A stretch of DNA of 20,252 bases from a virus. The stretch spans positions 1 through 20,252 of IMG/VR virus record IMGVR_UViG_3300030104_000001, one strand, 5' to 3'. The first letter of the stretch is position 1, and the number at the start of each line of letters is the position of its first letter. Under the pieces are notes generated by a model, which saw only the letters and a list, made by a program, of their open reading frames with translations, had not been told where the DNA came from and did not search any database. Positions 7,649 to 15,470 of this stretch are shown piece after piece. The translations under genes and the position numbers were made by a program.

Positions 7649-8545
7649 CTAATTACTTAATAATCCGTATAATGCACCTGCTGCTGCTCCGTATGGGCCA
7701 AAAGTACCCATAAACCCAGCATTTGCTGGTGCACCTGGATAAGCAAACATACTACCCAAAGCTGCACCTGTTAATGCTCCACCTGTAGTAGCTGCTAAAT
7801 CACTAACTCCTTCACCTGAAGAAGTAGATTGAACCGATGGTGGTAATATACTACCTGCTACAATATTTCCATATTGATTTAATAATTGGCTTGGTGCTTG
7901 TTGTTGAAAATTAAATCTAGCAATTTGTTCATTAATATCTGCTTGTGATCTTGCTTGTTCTGATGCTCCAACTGCTGCCAATGTTTGAGCTGGTGTTGTA
8001 TAAGCACTCATAATAGTAGGCGATAAACCTAAAGCTGCTGTTCTTGATTTAGTTATATCTCCATATACATCACCATATAACCTAGATGCAACATCTGATT
8101 GTTTAGTTAACATATCTTTTAATACTTCAGATTCTAGTATTCCTTGTCGAGTTCCACCGAGCTGTCCTGCTCCTGTAGCATCTCTTCTAGCTTGTTGAAG
8201 TAATCTTGAGGTACTTTCTTCTATAGGTCTTAATCCTGCTGCTAAAGATTGCTGTAATAAAGGATCAGTAAATGCTTGATAAGGACTCATTAATGAGCCT
8301 TGAAATGCAGGTGTTATATTGTCTGTTAAAGCTGATTGTTGACCAAGTGCAGTTTGTTCTAACATTTGTTCAGCTTGTAAAGTAGCATCACTTGGCAAAG
8401 CTGTTATTCTATTAGGATAAAATTGCAAAGGCCCTTGTTGAAATTGATTTTGTGCTTGAGAATATAAATCTCTTAAGTAAGGAGCTTGTCCTTCCCATGG
8501 GTCTGCTTCTTTTGTAACTGTATTAGTTCCACTTCCTTTACTCAT
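7649..8545 (-). CDS. Probable DNA-ejection (internal virion) protein, 298 aa
   Basis: A 298-aa helical protein begins MSKGSGTNTVTKEADPWEGQ. Residues 110-145 (IEESTSRLLQQARRDATGAG, then QLGGTRQGILESEVL) contain the GGTRQG signature of a conserved family in marine and SU10-like phages. The middle is rich in Gln and Ala (SEQARSQADINEQIARFNFQ). The C-terminal 50 residues are Gly/Ala-rich and hydrophobic (TGGALTGAALGSMF), a possible membrane-contacting segment. These features suit a protein packed in the head and ejected with the DNA, like T7 gp14. No enzyme motif is visible. The ATG has AGAGG upstream. The next three genes look like partners in the same role. Confidence 0.62.
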   Translation of the reverse strand: MSKGSGTNTVTKEADPWEGQAPYLRDLYSQAQNQFQQGPLQFYPNRITALPSDATLQAEQMLEQTALGQQSALTDNITPAFQGSLMSPYQAFTDPLLQQSLAAGLRPIEESTSRLLQQARRDATGAGQLGGTRQGILESEVLKDMLTKQSDVASRLYGDVYGDITKSRTAALGLSPTIMSAYTTPAQTLAAVGASEQARSQADINEQIARFNFQQQAPSQLLNQYGNIVAGSILPPSVQSTSSGEGVSDLAATTGGALTGAALGSMFAYPGAPANAGFMGTFGPYGAAAGALYGLLSN

Positions 8546-8554
8546 AATGTACCT

Positions 8555-8986
8555 CTAATGTATTGTTGTGAGTTCTTTAACGAGAACTGTGTATGCGTTT
8601 TCATACCCAAATTTCTCTAGTTTCTTTATAAATCCTTTGCGACAAACTGTTTCCATTGCTACGCAACCATTTTCTAATGCCCATTCTTCTAGGGTTTCTA
8701 GTAGTTTTTCTACCCATAAGTCTAGGTCTTGTCCACCTAGAGTAACTATTCTACAAGTAGTCTTTCTAGGGTATTCTATAATTTCTGTAGTAAGCACCGA
8801 TATAATTTCTCTATCATCATCGAAAATTAACCACAGTTGCATACGAGCTTCTGATAATCTTTTATAAATATCCATAACAGACATTTCATCTCTACTTTTA
8901 CCATTGCCCATTTCTATATAAGGTTCGCAATCTTCCCAAACCTCATTAATTCTGTCCGATGGTATTCCTGATATATATAAACTCAC
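8555..8986 (-). CDS. GNAT-like phage protein (143 aa)
   Basis: The likely start is GTG 8986, in a GTGA overlap with the previous stop like other junctions here; a TTG at 9001 would add five residues. The fold pattern is that of a GNAT acyltransferase: helices, then MQLWLIFDDDREIISVLTTE (strand pair), YPRKTTCRIVTLGG (strand), WVEKLLETLEEWALENG (helix) and KGFIKKLEKFGYENAYTVLV (final helix and strand). The acetyl-CoA-binding Q/R-x-x-G-x-G/A loop is not clearly present where expected, so it may not be active. Related GNAT-like proteins occur among virion genes of SU10-like and marine podophages, with unknown substrate. The partner genes suggest a virion-modifying or structural role. Confidence 0.6.
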   Translation of the reverse strand: MSLYISGIPSDRINEVWEDCEPYIEMGNGKSRDEMSVMDIYKRLSEARMQLWLIFDDDREIISVLTTEIIEYPRKTTCRIVTLGGQDLDLWVEKLLETLEEWALENGCVAMETVCRKGFIKKLEKFGYENAYTVLVKELTTIH

Positions 8987-9243
8987 CCTAGTTTCACCCA
9001 ACTTCCTGCTGCATTTCTAAAGTATATTCCTTCGCCACTTCCAGGGTCAAAATTAGAGCCATCTCCATATACTATATCTCCTTGCTTTATTCTGCTCGGA
9101 GCTACATTTTTAACCTCTATAAATGTTGTAGGGTTTTCTTCTAATGCTGCTTGTATTTTTTGAAATTCTTGTAATAAATATTGTGGTAAATCTTCAGGAT
9201 TATCAGGCACTGGATTAGGCGTATATTTAGGTGCTTGGGACAT
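8983..9243 (-). CDS. Small conserved tail-region protein (86 aa)
   Basis: An 86-aa protein in two parts: a proline-rich N-terminus with an amphipathic helix (residues 12-40, VPDNPEDLPQYLLQEFQKI) and a C-terminal beta domain (IKQGDIVYGDGSNFDPGSGE, then GIYFRNAAGSWVKLG). The 'N-P-E-D-L-P-x-Y-L-x-x-E' start and the 'G-x-Y-x-R-x-A-x-G-x-W' end recur in short proteins encoded after the nozzle gene in podophages. It may be a small tail-tip or spike-attachment subunit. Start ATG 9243 follows the previous stop directly and has GGAG upstream. Function is inferred. Confidence 0.62.
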   Translation of the reverse strand: MSQAPKYTPNPVPDNPEDLPQYLLQEFQKIQAALEENPTTFIEVKNVAPSRIKQGDIVYGDGSNFDPGSGEGIYFRNAAGSWVKLG

Positions 9244-10794
9244 TTATCGTTCTCCTATTACCTCATATTCTATATCATATCCGTTTAATTCAAAAGTTGT
9301 AGCTGTTGTGTTTTGAAACTTAATAGCTATGTATTTACCTGTTGCTCTTGCATCTACTTTATTCTGTGTATCAGGATCTATAGTTTGCTGTGTTTTGTAA
9401 GTATATGTGCCATCAGGGGTCATAGAACTTCCTACAAATACTTCAGCAGAACCTGTGCTAGAAAATCTTGGGGTAATCTTTCTTACTTGTTTTACAGTAT
9501 TAGTATTGCCATCAAGCGTTAATCCTTTTCTTTCCAATATCATAGTAAAATTAGACCCTGCAAAATCAAATCCATTATCTCCTCTATAGAGTTTGGTATC
9601 TCCTGTGCTAGACATTAATATGCTAGTTTCCGTAGGATTAAAGTTTCTTTGCCCCCAGTTCTCAGTAGTGCTGTAAGCTATCCAACTTTGTGATTGTCCT
9701 GACCATACAACTGCTGATGCACCTGGATTTACTATGCCTATTGCTATATGTAAAATATCAGGCAAATCTCTAAAACTAAAAGCATTAACTTCATAATTCC
9801 ATATCAATGCTTTGTTGCAATAAGTTGAGCCTACTGTTGGATAAGATACCCATATTTCATTTTTTTGTTTATTATGTGTTACAAATATGTTTGCATAATT
9901 AGTGCTATCTATTTCTTCAAACAATGTTCTTTTAATTACATTAGAAGCTACTGATTGCTTAGATACTCCATTGTGTACTATTAAATCGCCATTAGTTACT
10001 ACAAAATGTTTACCATTAAATTCTGCCACACAGTTTCTTGATAAAACACCTGAGTCATCAAATAGTTTCTTAATATCAAATACTAAATTACCACCTGTAA
10101 AAGTCATAATGTATGTAGTGTTTTCTTTATATATTATAAAAGATTGTTTAAGTGGAAACCCATCTACAATAAATTCACCTGCATCACCTACTGTTGCTGA
10201 ACCTGCATCGTTTGTACTAGATGCTGTCCAAGAACTAGGTAGCGTAAGGTTTTCTGCTGCATCTCCCCATCTAACTTTGTTAGGTAAATTAACAGAAGAT
10301 TCAGTCATATTTAAAGCTATTAAATAATTACCAAAAGGTCTTATTACTTTACAAGTTGTGTTTGATGGCCAATTAGTTAAATCTGTAAATGCACTAGCAC
10401 CTGTTGTAGCTAAACATTGTGGGTCGTCTACTCCATTATTTAAAATAGCTAATCCATTAAATATAGAACCAGTCCAGTTGCCTGAAGCAGTTAAGTTAGT
10501 AGAATAATCTCCACCTGATGATCTTGTAAAATCACTATGACTAGAACCATCGTATCTGTATATCTTAGCTGAACCAGCATAAAACCAATAACTATTAGCA
10601 CCTGTAGTCCAATTTAAAGCAAAATAAGGAGCTACTGTAGGTGTACCAAAGACTTGATCTTGTCCTAATACTTTTTTAGCTGCATTATCTTCAAATCTTG
10701 CATTTTGTGTGTGTGAAAAAAATTCATTAGGTAATACAGTATCATTTGTATCTTTAATCATTCCTTTTGGATTTAATATTTGAAGGGTTGCCAT
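9244..10794 (-). CDS. Tail hub/nozzle-like structural protein
   Basis: I choose ATG 10794, which overlaps the previous stop (TAATG); an upstream in-frame ATG at 10812 lacks support. The 516-aa beta-rich protein has repeated propeller-like strands with aromatic residues (FALNWTTGANSYWFYAGSAK, FNGLAILNNGVDDPQ), a VRWGDAAENLTLPSSW motif at about 175-190, the IVDGFPLKQSFIIYKENTTY block, and a C-terminal domain ending KVDARATGKYIAIKFQNTT with ELNGYDIEYEVIGER. These features match the phage tail/stabilisation proteins related to P22 gp10 and podophage nozzles. Such proteins form the six-fold tail tube beneath the adaptor. The assignment to hub or nozzle rests on pattern and position. Confidence 0.68.
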   Translation of the reverse strand: MATLQILNPKGMIKDTNDTVLPNEFFSHTQNARFEDNAAKKVLGQDQVFGTPTVAPYFALNWTTGANSYWFYAGSAKIYRYDGSSHSDFTRSSGGDYSTNLTASGNWTGSIFNGLAILNNGVDDPQCLATTGASAFTDLTNWPSNTTCKVIRPFGNYLIALNMTESSVNLPNKVRWGDAAENLTLPSSWTASSTNDAGSATVGDAGEFIVDGFPLKQSFIIYKENTTYIMTFTGGNLVFDIKKLFDDSGVLSRNCVAEFNGKHFVVTNGDLIVHNGVSKQSVASNVIKRTLFEEIDSTNYANIFVTHNKQKNEIWVSYPTVGSTYCNKALIWNYEVNAFSFRDLPDILHIAIGIVNPGASAVVWSGQSQSWIAYSTTENWGQRNFNPTETSILMSSTGDTKLYRGDNGFDFAGSNFTMILERKGLTLDGNTNTVKQVRKITPRFSSTGSAEVFVGSSMTPDGTYTYKTQQTIDPDTQNKVDARATGKYIAIKFQNTTATTFELNGYDIEYEVIGER

Positions 10795-11510
10795 TACGCA
10801 GTTCTTCTCCACATATATGCAACAATGTATGGTTGAACATTATTGTGTGCTCCACCACCACCTGTTGAAGATGTGGTAAAACTAGAAGTTCCTGATGTAT
10901 CGCCTTCTGATAAATTATTATTATCAGTATCACTTGTACTCATTGTTACATTATGAGTATGAGATGGCATTTCAGCAATCGTTAATGTATGCGTTTTAGA
11001 ACCACCAGTTTCTTGTGCTGTATCAAAATCACTATCTGATGAATCTAAACCTACTATAACTCTACCTGCACCAAATGCTGCCCATGTACCAAAACCTAAT
11101 AAAGTTGCAGGGTTAGTCGATGAAGCTGCATTAATATAAATAGAACCTACAGGATAAACAGCTTGTATAGTTGTTGCTGTATTAGAGCCAATAGTAATAG
11201 TGCCACTACAAGTTAAATTTCTTACACCTGTAATGTCAACATTAGCATCTGCTGTTACAGCTTTTGATGCTTGTGCTGTGCCAAGTGTTGTAACATCTAC
11301 ATAGTTTAATTCTGTTGTGTTTGCTGTAACGCCATCAAGTAGATTTAATTCTGTATGAGTCGAAGTAACAGCACCAGTAATACTAGGGAAAGTTGCTTTG
11401 ACTGTAGATTTTACCAGTCTTATATGGTCATCACCTTCATTAACTGGATCACCAGCTACTGGATTTGAACTATTTAAGTCTGATATATATGTTCCTGTTT
11501 CTAATCCCAT
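10794..11510 (-). CDS. Short tail fibre with collar domain
   Basis: A 238-aa protein with a classic layout. The N-terminus (DPVNEGDDHIRLVKSTVKAT at 21-40) is an attachment motif common to phage fibre proteins. Residues 50-110 are a short beta-repeat shaft (TELNLLDGVTANTTELNYVD). Residues 118-236 form a phage tail collar domain: YPVGSIYINAASSTNPATLL, GFGTWAAFGAGRVIVGLDSS, then the ETGGSKTHTLTIAEMPSHTH block and NNVQPYIVAYMWRR. The conserved histidines H184, H186 and H222 are where related short fibres such as T4 gp12 bind metal. It probably touches the host surface. The ATG has GGAG six bases upstream. Confidence 0.88.
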   Translation of the reverse strand: MGLETGTYISDLNSSNPVAGDPVNEGDDHIRLVKSTVKATFPSITGAVTSTHTELNLLDGVTANTTELNYVDVTTLGTAQASKAVTADANVDITGVRNLTCSGTITIGSNTATTIQAVYPVGSIYINAASSTNPATLLGFGTWAAFGAGRVIVGLDSSDSDFDTAQETGGSKTHTLTIAEMPSHTHNVTMSTSDTDNNNLSEGDTSGTSSFTTSSTGGGGAHNNVQPYIVAYMWRRTA

Positions 11511-11513
11511 AAT

Positions 11514-11810
11514 TTACTCCTTCGGATTGTCGTCTTTAACTGATTTAATATGAAGATACCATTCACCTGTTTTTGCATTATCACCAAATTTACCTGCTGC
11601 TATATCTCTATAAAGCATATCAAGTTGTTCTGTTAGTAGGCCATAAATAGTTTTGGTCTGTGTGTTTGTATCTTCGTTATAAAATCCTGATGTTCTATCT
11701 ACTTTATATTGTTTATAAAGATTATTATGTGCAGTTTGTACTTGATTGTAAGCAGTTTCTTCTGCTTCTGTCATAGTGCTAACTACTCCATCTTTTAATA
11801 TCTTAGGCAT
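11514..11810 (-). CDS. Hypothetical tail-associated protein (98 aa)
   Basis: I place the start at ATG 11810, which shares a base with the fibre stop (TAATG) and follows AAGAAG; a longer reading from ATG 11843 would extend 33 bp into the fibre gene without a usable SD. The protein begins MPKILKDGVVSTMTEAEE, is acidic and mostly helical, and ends with GEWYLHIKSVKDDNPKE. Sitting between two fibre genes, it could be a fibre assembly chaperone, as many phages encode one directly after a fibre gene, but I do not see the DUF4376 or Tfa family signature. Function is therefore open. Confidence 0.6.
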   Translation of the reverse strand: MPKILKDGVVSTMTEAEETAYNQVQTAHNNLYKQYKVDRTSGFYNEDTNTQTKTIYGLLTEQLDMLYRDIAAGKFGDNAKTGEWYLHIKSVKDDNPKE

Positions 11811-14332
11811 TAACTTCTTGCTACTCCATAAACTGTTAAACAAATTTTTCTAAAATTCTGTGATGTTGCTATAAGTTGAAATCCATTCATAGAATTACAT
11901 GCTGTGTCATCTTGATGTAAACTTCCTGTTACAACTTCATGGTAATTACTTGAATTTTTATAACCAAGGTGAAAATCCATATAAGGTTTAACTTGCCCTT
12001 CTGAATCATTTGAATCAGAATCCCATCTTCCACCTCTGCCATTAGGAAAGTAAAACCAACCTGTAAGAGGTGCAGCGTCTGCACCATTTGATGCAGCAGA
12101 AGTTAAACTAGCTGATGTCGTGTTATTTTCAGATATGTTACGAGCAGTACCATTACTGTCAATTCCAACTGCCGAAACCCTATATCCAGCACCTGTTACA
12201 GCAGCACCATCGTCAAGCCATCTAAAATCTAAATTACCACCATCATTGTCAAAAGATATACCATGAATAAATACCCAGTAATTATCATAATCACTATCAA
12301 ATCCTGTATAACTATAAGTTGCTACTGATGAACCACCTGAACCATAAAAATTTACAGCACTTTCTACAACTAATCCACCACCTCCACCACCACCTGCTTC
12401 AGCCCATTTAAGACCTGTAGCTTCTGATGAATCTGCTGTTAATACATGAGTATTTGTGCCAACAGCTAATGCTTGTGGATTGCCACTACCATCACCTACT
12501 AATATTTTTCCTTTGGTAGATAGATCAACTGATGTAAGAGCAGATGTTCCATTACCAATAATTACTCCATTTGCAGTTAAACTTGTTGCCCCAGTACCTC
12601 CACTTCCAACAGCTAGTGTTGCTGATAATCCAGCAGCATTTCCTGATGTGTTTTGGTTTCCAGCACTATTAACTCCAGGTAAATCTATATTTCCAGTACC
12701 ATCGAAAGATACTCCACCAATATTTCTAGCAGTTGCAAGAGCCGTAGCTGTAGCAGCATTACCTGTGCATGATCCTGATGAACCACTAGCATTACCAGTT
12801 AATGCTCCTATAAATCCTGTTGCTGTAATGCTTCCAGTAGATGGATTATATGTGCAAGTTCCATCAGATTCTAAACCAATATTTCCACCATCAACATCAC
12901 CACCTGATGTAAAAATTAAAGCATTATCTTCGTTAGTAGATTCATTGTCAGTAATAGTTACTGTTGTGGCTACTGCTGCTGTACCTGATGTATTTTGATT
13001 ACCAGCAGTATTAACGCCAGGAAGATTAATATTACCTGTGCCATCAAATGAAACCCCACCAATGTTTCTTGCTGTTTCTAATGCTGTTGCAGTTGCTGCG
13101 TTTCCAGTACAACTACCTGAACTCCCTGATGTATTACCTGTTACATTTCCTGTTATATTCCCTGAGAATGTTCCTGATAAAACATCTGTATTTGAATTAA
13201 ATGTTAAACCACTAGCAGACTTAGGTGCTAAATCTCCTGTAGCAGCAGTTACAAATAAAGGAAAACAAGTTGTATCACTACTTTCATCTGCAACTGTTAC
13301 GTTTGTAGAGGTTGTTGCTGTAGCTGAGTTACCAGTACAAGAACCTGAACTACCTGATGCGTTTCCAGTTACATTACCTGTAAGTGGCCCACTAAAACCT
13401 GTAGCTGTTAATAATCCACTTGATGAATTAAACGCTAAATTACTTCCAGTTTTAGGCCCTAAATCTCCAGTTGCTGCTGTAACAAAAAGAGGAAAACAAG
13501 TAGTGTCTGTTGATTCATCAGCTACTGTAATATCTGTAGGGGTTGAAGCTGGTACTGCTGCCCACTTCATTCCAGTTCCTTCACTACTATCAGCAGTTAA
13601 TACATGATTATTAGAACCTACTGATAAAGCTGACGGATTGCCTGAACCATCTCCTATTAATAATTTTCCTTTAGTCGATAAATCTACAGCAGTTACTGCT
13701 GAAGTACCATTACCGATTAACACACCATTAGCTGTTAAAGATGAAGCTCCTGTTCCACCATGAGCTACTCCTATATCTGTAGCTTCCCAAGTTCCTGATG
13801 ATATAGTTCCTGTTGTAACGATTGAACTAGAACCAGCTACTGGAGAAAAATAAGTTTTCATGGTGTCCATTCCAACTTTCTTTAAAGTTCCAGCATCTGA
13901 ATACAGTAATTCATCTGCATCTGCTAAACCTGATGAAATCTCAGTTTGTCCTGAAATAACATTATCATTTAACATACTGCCTTCTACAGCATCTGCTTGT
14001 ATAGTTGCAGCACCATTAGTTGCTATAGCTATATCGCCTGATATAACTACAGGGTTAAAATTAGTTCCATCGGCTATTAATGCAGCACCACTTGTATTTG
14101 TTCCCATAAACAGATCATCGCCTGTTATAGTTAAATCACCACCTATAGTTGCATTGCCTGTTGTTGTTAAAGTGCTTGAAGATGTAATACTTGCTGCTGT
14201 AACTGCTGGTAAATTTGCTGCTATATTTGTTAAAGTAACTCCAAAATTAGAATTATCATATGCTATTGCAAATATAGAAGCACTATTAGGGCTTGTTGTT
14301 GTTGTTAAGTCTGAGAATTTTTTAGTTGCCAT
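11810..14332 (-). CDS. Large tail fibre protein with internal repeats
   Basis: An 840-aa fibre, rich in Gly, Ser, Thr, Asn and Ala. The N-terminus (MATKKFSDLTTTTSPNSAS) is a likely virion-attachment part. Residues 50-190 are beta-helical 'TTTGNATIGGDLTITGDD' fibre sequence. Three kinds of repeat follow in the order A (192-258), B (268-339), B (344-415), C (418-450), B (457-529), C (532-564), A (578-644). A run of seven glycines (647-653) links these to a C-terminal beta domain (654-840) with Asp- and aromatic-rich loops, the probable receptor-binding tip. There is no intramolecular chaperone signature or enzymatic motif that I recognise. The SD before ATG 14332 is weak. The stop overlaps the next start as TAATG. 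Confidence 0.85.
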   Translation of the reverse strand: MATKKFSDLTTTTSPNSASIFAIAYDNSNFGVTLTNIAANLPAVTAASITSSSTLTTTGNATIGGDLTITGDDLFMGTNTSGAALIADGTNFNPVVISGDIAIATNGAATIQADAVEGSMLNDNVISGQTEISSGLADADELLYSDAGTLKKVGMDTMKTYFSPVAGSSSIVTTGTISSGTWEATDIGVAHGGTGASSLTANGVLIGNGTSAVTAVDLSTKGKLLIGDGSGNPSALSVGSNNHVLTADSSEGTGMKWAAVPASTPTDITVADESTDTTCFPLFVTAATGDLGPKTGSNLAFNSSSGLLTATGFSGPLTGNVTGNASGSSGSCTGNSATATTSTNVTVADESSDTTCFPLFVTAATGDLAPKSASGLTFNSNTDVLSGTFSGNITGNVTGNTSGSSGSCTGNAATATALETARNIGGVSFDGTGNINLPGVNTAGNQNTSGTAAVATTVTITDNESTNEDNALIFTSGGDVDGGNIGLESDGTCTYNPSTGSITATGFIGALTGNASGSSGSCTGNAATATALATARNIGGVSFDGTGNIDLPGVNSAGNQNTSGNAAGLSATLAVGSGGTGATSLTANGVIIGNGTSALTSVDLSTKGKILVGDGSGNPQALAVGTNTHVLTADSSEATGLKWAEAGGGGGGGLVVESAVNFYGSGGSSVATYSYTGFDSDYDNYWVFIHGISFDNDGGNLDFRWLDDGAAVTGAGYRVSAVGIDSNGTARNISENNTTSASLTSAASNGADAAPLTGWFYFPNGRGGRWDSDSNDSEGQVKPYMDFHLGYKNSSNYHEVVTGSLHQDDTACNSMNGFQLIATSQNFRKICLTVYGVARS
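12404..12601 (-). repeat. Fibre repeat A, copy 2
   Basis: Encodes residues 578-643, from GGTGATSLTANGV to TGLKWA, and leads into the polyglycine linker of the fibre tip. Confidence 0.8.
12641..12739 (-). repeat. Fibre repeat C, copy 2
   Basis: Encodes residues 532-564, differing from copy 1 at a few positions (for example E to A, N to D, T to S). Confidence 0.8.
12746..12964 (-). repeat. Fibre repeat B, diverged copy 3
   Basis: Encodes residues 457-529. It opens VTITDNESTNEDNALIFTSG instead of VTVADESTDTTCFPLFV but ends with the same TGNASGSSGSCTGNAATA as the other two copies, so it is a diverged relative. Confidence 0.65.
12983..13081 (-). repeat. Fibre repeat C, copy 1
   Basis: Encodes residues 418-450 (ETARNIGGVSFDGTGN, then INLPGVNTAGNQNTSG). 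The second copy is at 12641-12739. This 'ARxIGGVxFDGTxNIxLPGVN' unit is a common phage fibre repeat. Confidence 0.8.
13088..13531 (-). repeat. Fibre repeat B, tandem copies 1 and 2
   Basis: Two adjacent units encode residues 268-339 and 344-415. Both run from VTVADES(T/S)DTTCFPLFV through ATGDL to TGN.SGSSGSCTGN. Each carries the same TTCF and SSGSCTGN cysteines. Confidence 0.8.
13562..13759 (-). repeat. Fibre repeat A, copy 1
   Basis: Encodes fibre residues 192-257, from GGTGASSLTANGV to TGMKWA. It is matched by the second copy at 12404-12601 with only a few conservative changes in protein, but many synonymous differences in DNA. Confidence 0.8.
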
Positions 14333-14542
14333 TTATTGTATAGTCCAAGTTGTTGTAGCTACTGCTGGTATATCTTGCCAATCATCAGGTGCTATTACTA
14401 TAGCTCCTTCTTGTTGTAGAAGTGCTCCATTTTCAGTTGTAAGTACATGTATATTATCTTCTGTTTCAAAATATCCTTCAGATGTATTTTGAATAATGTT
14501 CCATGTTGTAGAATCTGTAGAAACTATAGTCCATGTAGTCAT
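14333..14542 (-). CDS. Hypothetical protein (69 aa)
   Basis: A 69-residue acidic protein begins MTTWTIVSTDSTTWNIIQN and ends VATTTWTIQ, so a TTWTI motif occurs near both ends. The middle (FETEDNIHVLTTENGALLQQ) has alternating beta pattern. Its start is the ATG of a TAATG overlap with the adaptor stop, and its stop precedes the fibre ATG by one base. I do not recognise a family. Its place between adaptor and fibre, its size and its beta content suggest a small tail or fibre-attachment protein, perhaps a fibre base. There is no membrane segment or cysteine. Confidence 0.55.
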   Translation of the reverse strand: MTTWTIVSTDSTTWNIIQNTSEGYFETEDNIHVLTTENGALLQQEGAIVIAPDDWQDIPAVATTTWTIQ

Positions 14543-15168
14543 TAATATAATCCGTAGTCAATTCTTGTTATAGGGGTTGTGCCTGAATGTCTATCTCTTT
14601 CATTAGATTTAATAATATCTTCTTTTGCTCTATCATAATAAGATTGCCATACAGGTATTCTTTTATCATTTTGTAAATAAGGTTCTGCTTCAACTAATGC
14701 ACCATATAAATAAACATCAGGGTGATGTGTAAGCATATCGTTAGTTGTATTTGAATCTGATAAAGCTGCAAATGTTTTATAATAACTTATTTCTATTTCA
14801 TAAACACCATCAGGTATTGGTCTTATTTGTATAGTATTGCCTTTAATTGAATAAGCTTTAGGTTTACCTATTTTGCTTCCTGCTTGAAGTCTATCCATAA
14901 TTTCAGGTGTTAAAAATTCTAAAGGTGTTTTAGGATCAGAATTTAACTTAATATTACGCATAGCTATATAATCATCAGGTAAAGTATAATATTCTGTATC
15001 AGCTATAGTATTTGTAGTTACCCTAGTTTCCATTCTTCTTATTTTAAAATCTCTTTTATGTCTTGTTTCAGCTAGAACAATAAAATCAGGTATAACATCA
15101 GTTAAATCACTTCTATCTAACCAATTTGCTATAGATGTTTTAAGTTCTGCGTATGTTGATATAGCCAT
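14542..15168 (-). CDS. Head-tail adaptor protein (SU10-type)
   Basis: The 208-aa protein opens with MAISTYAELKTSIANWLDRS and continues DLTDVIPDFIVLAETRHKRD, the standard N-terminal helices of the SU10/gp4-like adaptor family. 'LPDDYIAMRNIKLN' at about residues 79-92 and the middle 'FLTPEIMDRLQ' block fit the same family, as does the helical C-terminal half with TNDMLTHHPDVYLYGALVEA. Adaptors of this type form a 12-mer ring below the portal to which the tail nozzle attaches. The length is typical. The gene overlaps both neighbours (TAATG at each end), suggesting coupled translation. Confidence 0.85.
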   Translation of the reverse strand: MAISTYAELKTSIANWLDRSDLTDVIPDFIVLAETRHKRDFKIRRMETRVTTNTIADTEYYTLPDDYIAMRNIKLNSDPKTPLEFLTPEIMDRLQAGSKIGKPKAYSIKGNTIQIRPIPDGVYEIEISYYKTFAALSDSNTTNDMLTHHPDVYLYGALVEAEPYLQNDKRIPVWQSYYDRAKEDIIKSNERDRHSGTTPITRIDYGLY

Positions 15169-15470
15169 TATATTACCCTAGATGTTGTTTTTAAATATCT
15201 ATAGTCAGGACTATTTAATAGTTTCCTAACTGCGTCTTTGTGGTTTTTATTATATAAATCCACACCAAATTTGTTTTTCCATTCGTAATAAATTGTAACA
15301 GGAATCCTTGCAGATAAACGAAATTCGTCTTTTATGCTGTGATCTTCCTGCTGTAATCTTTTGTTTGAATCAAGTAGTTTAGTTAGATCAGGCGACTTAT
15401 GATTAATCGCCCAATCTCCTGAGTGTTCAGAAAATAAAAATGTTTGACCATCTCCTAGTTTTCGTTTCAC
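15168..15470 (-). CDS. Conserved hypothetical podophage protein (100 aa)
   Basis: The start is GTG at 15470 within a GTGA overlap. The protein is basic and helical. Residues 50-95 (RLSARIPVTIYYEWKNKFGV, then DLYNKNHKDAVRKLLNSPDY) are a conserved block I recognise from proteins encoded next to the head-tail adaptor in many podophages: 'IPxxxxxEWxNKxGxDxxNKxHxxAVxxLLNxPxYRYLxT'. The family has no assigned function. The motif resembles a small adaptor helix pair, and the position suggests a connector or a virion assembly helper. There is no signal or membrane segment. It overlaps the adaptor start as TAATG. Confidence 0.7.
   Translation of the reverse strand: MKRKLGDGQTFLFSEHSGDWAINHKSPDLTKLLDSNKRLQQEDHSIKDEFRLSARIPVTIYYEWKNKFGVDLYNKNHKDAVRKLLNSPDYRYLKTTSRVI

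Noticed and set aside
12456-14492. Long plus-strand open frames (180, 189 and 210 codons) opposite the fibre gene
   Set aside because: They are antisense shadows of the repeat-rich fibre gene, are proline/valine-rich as expected from reversed Gly/Thr/Asn codons, and lack SD sequences.
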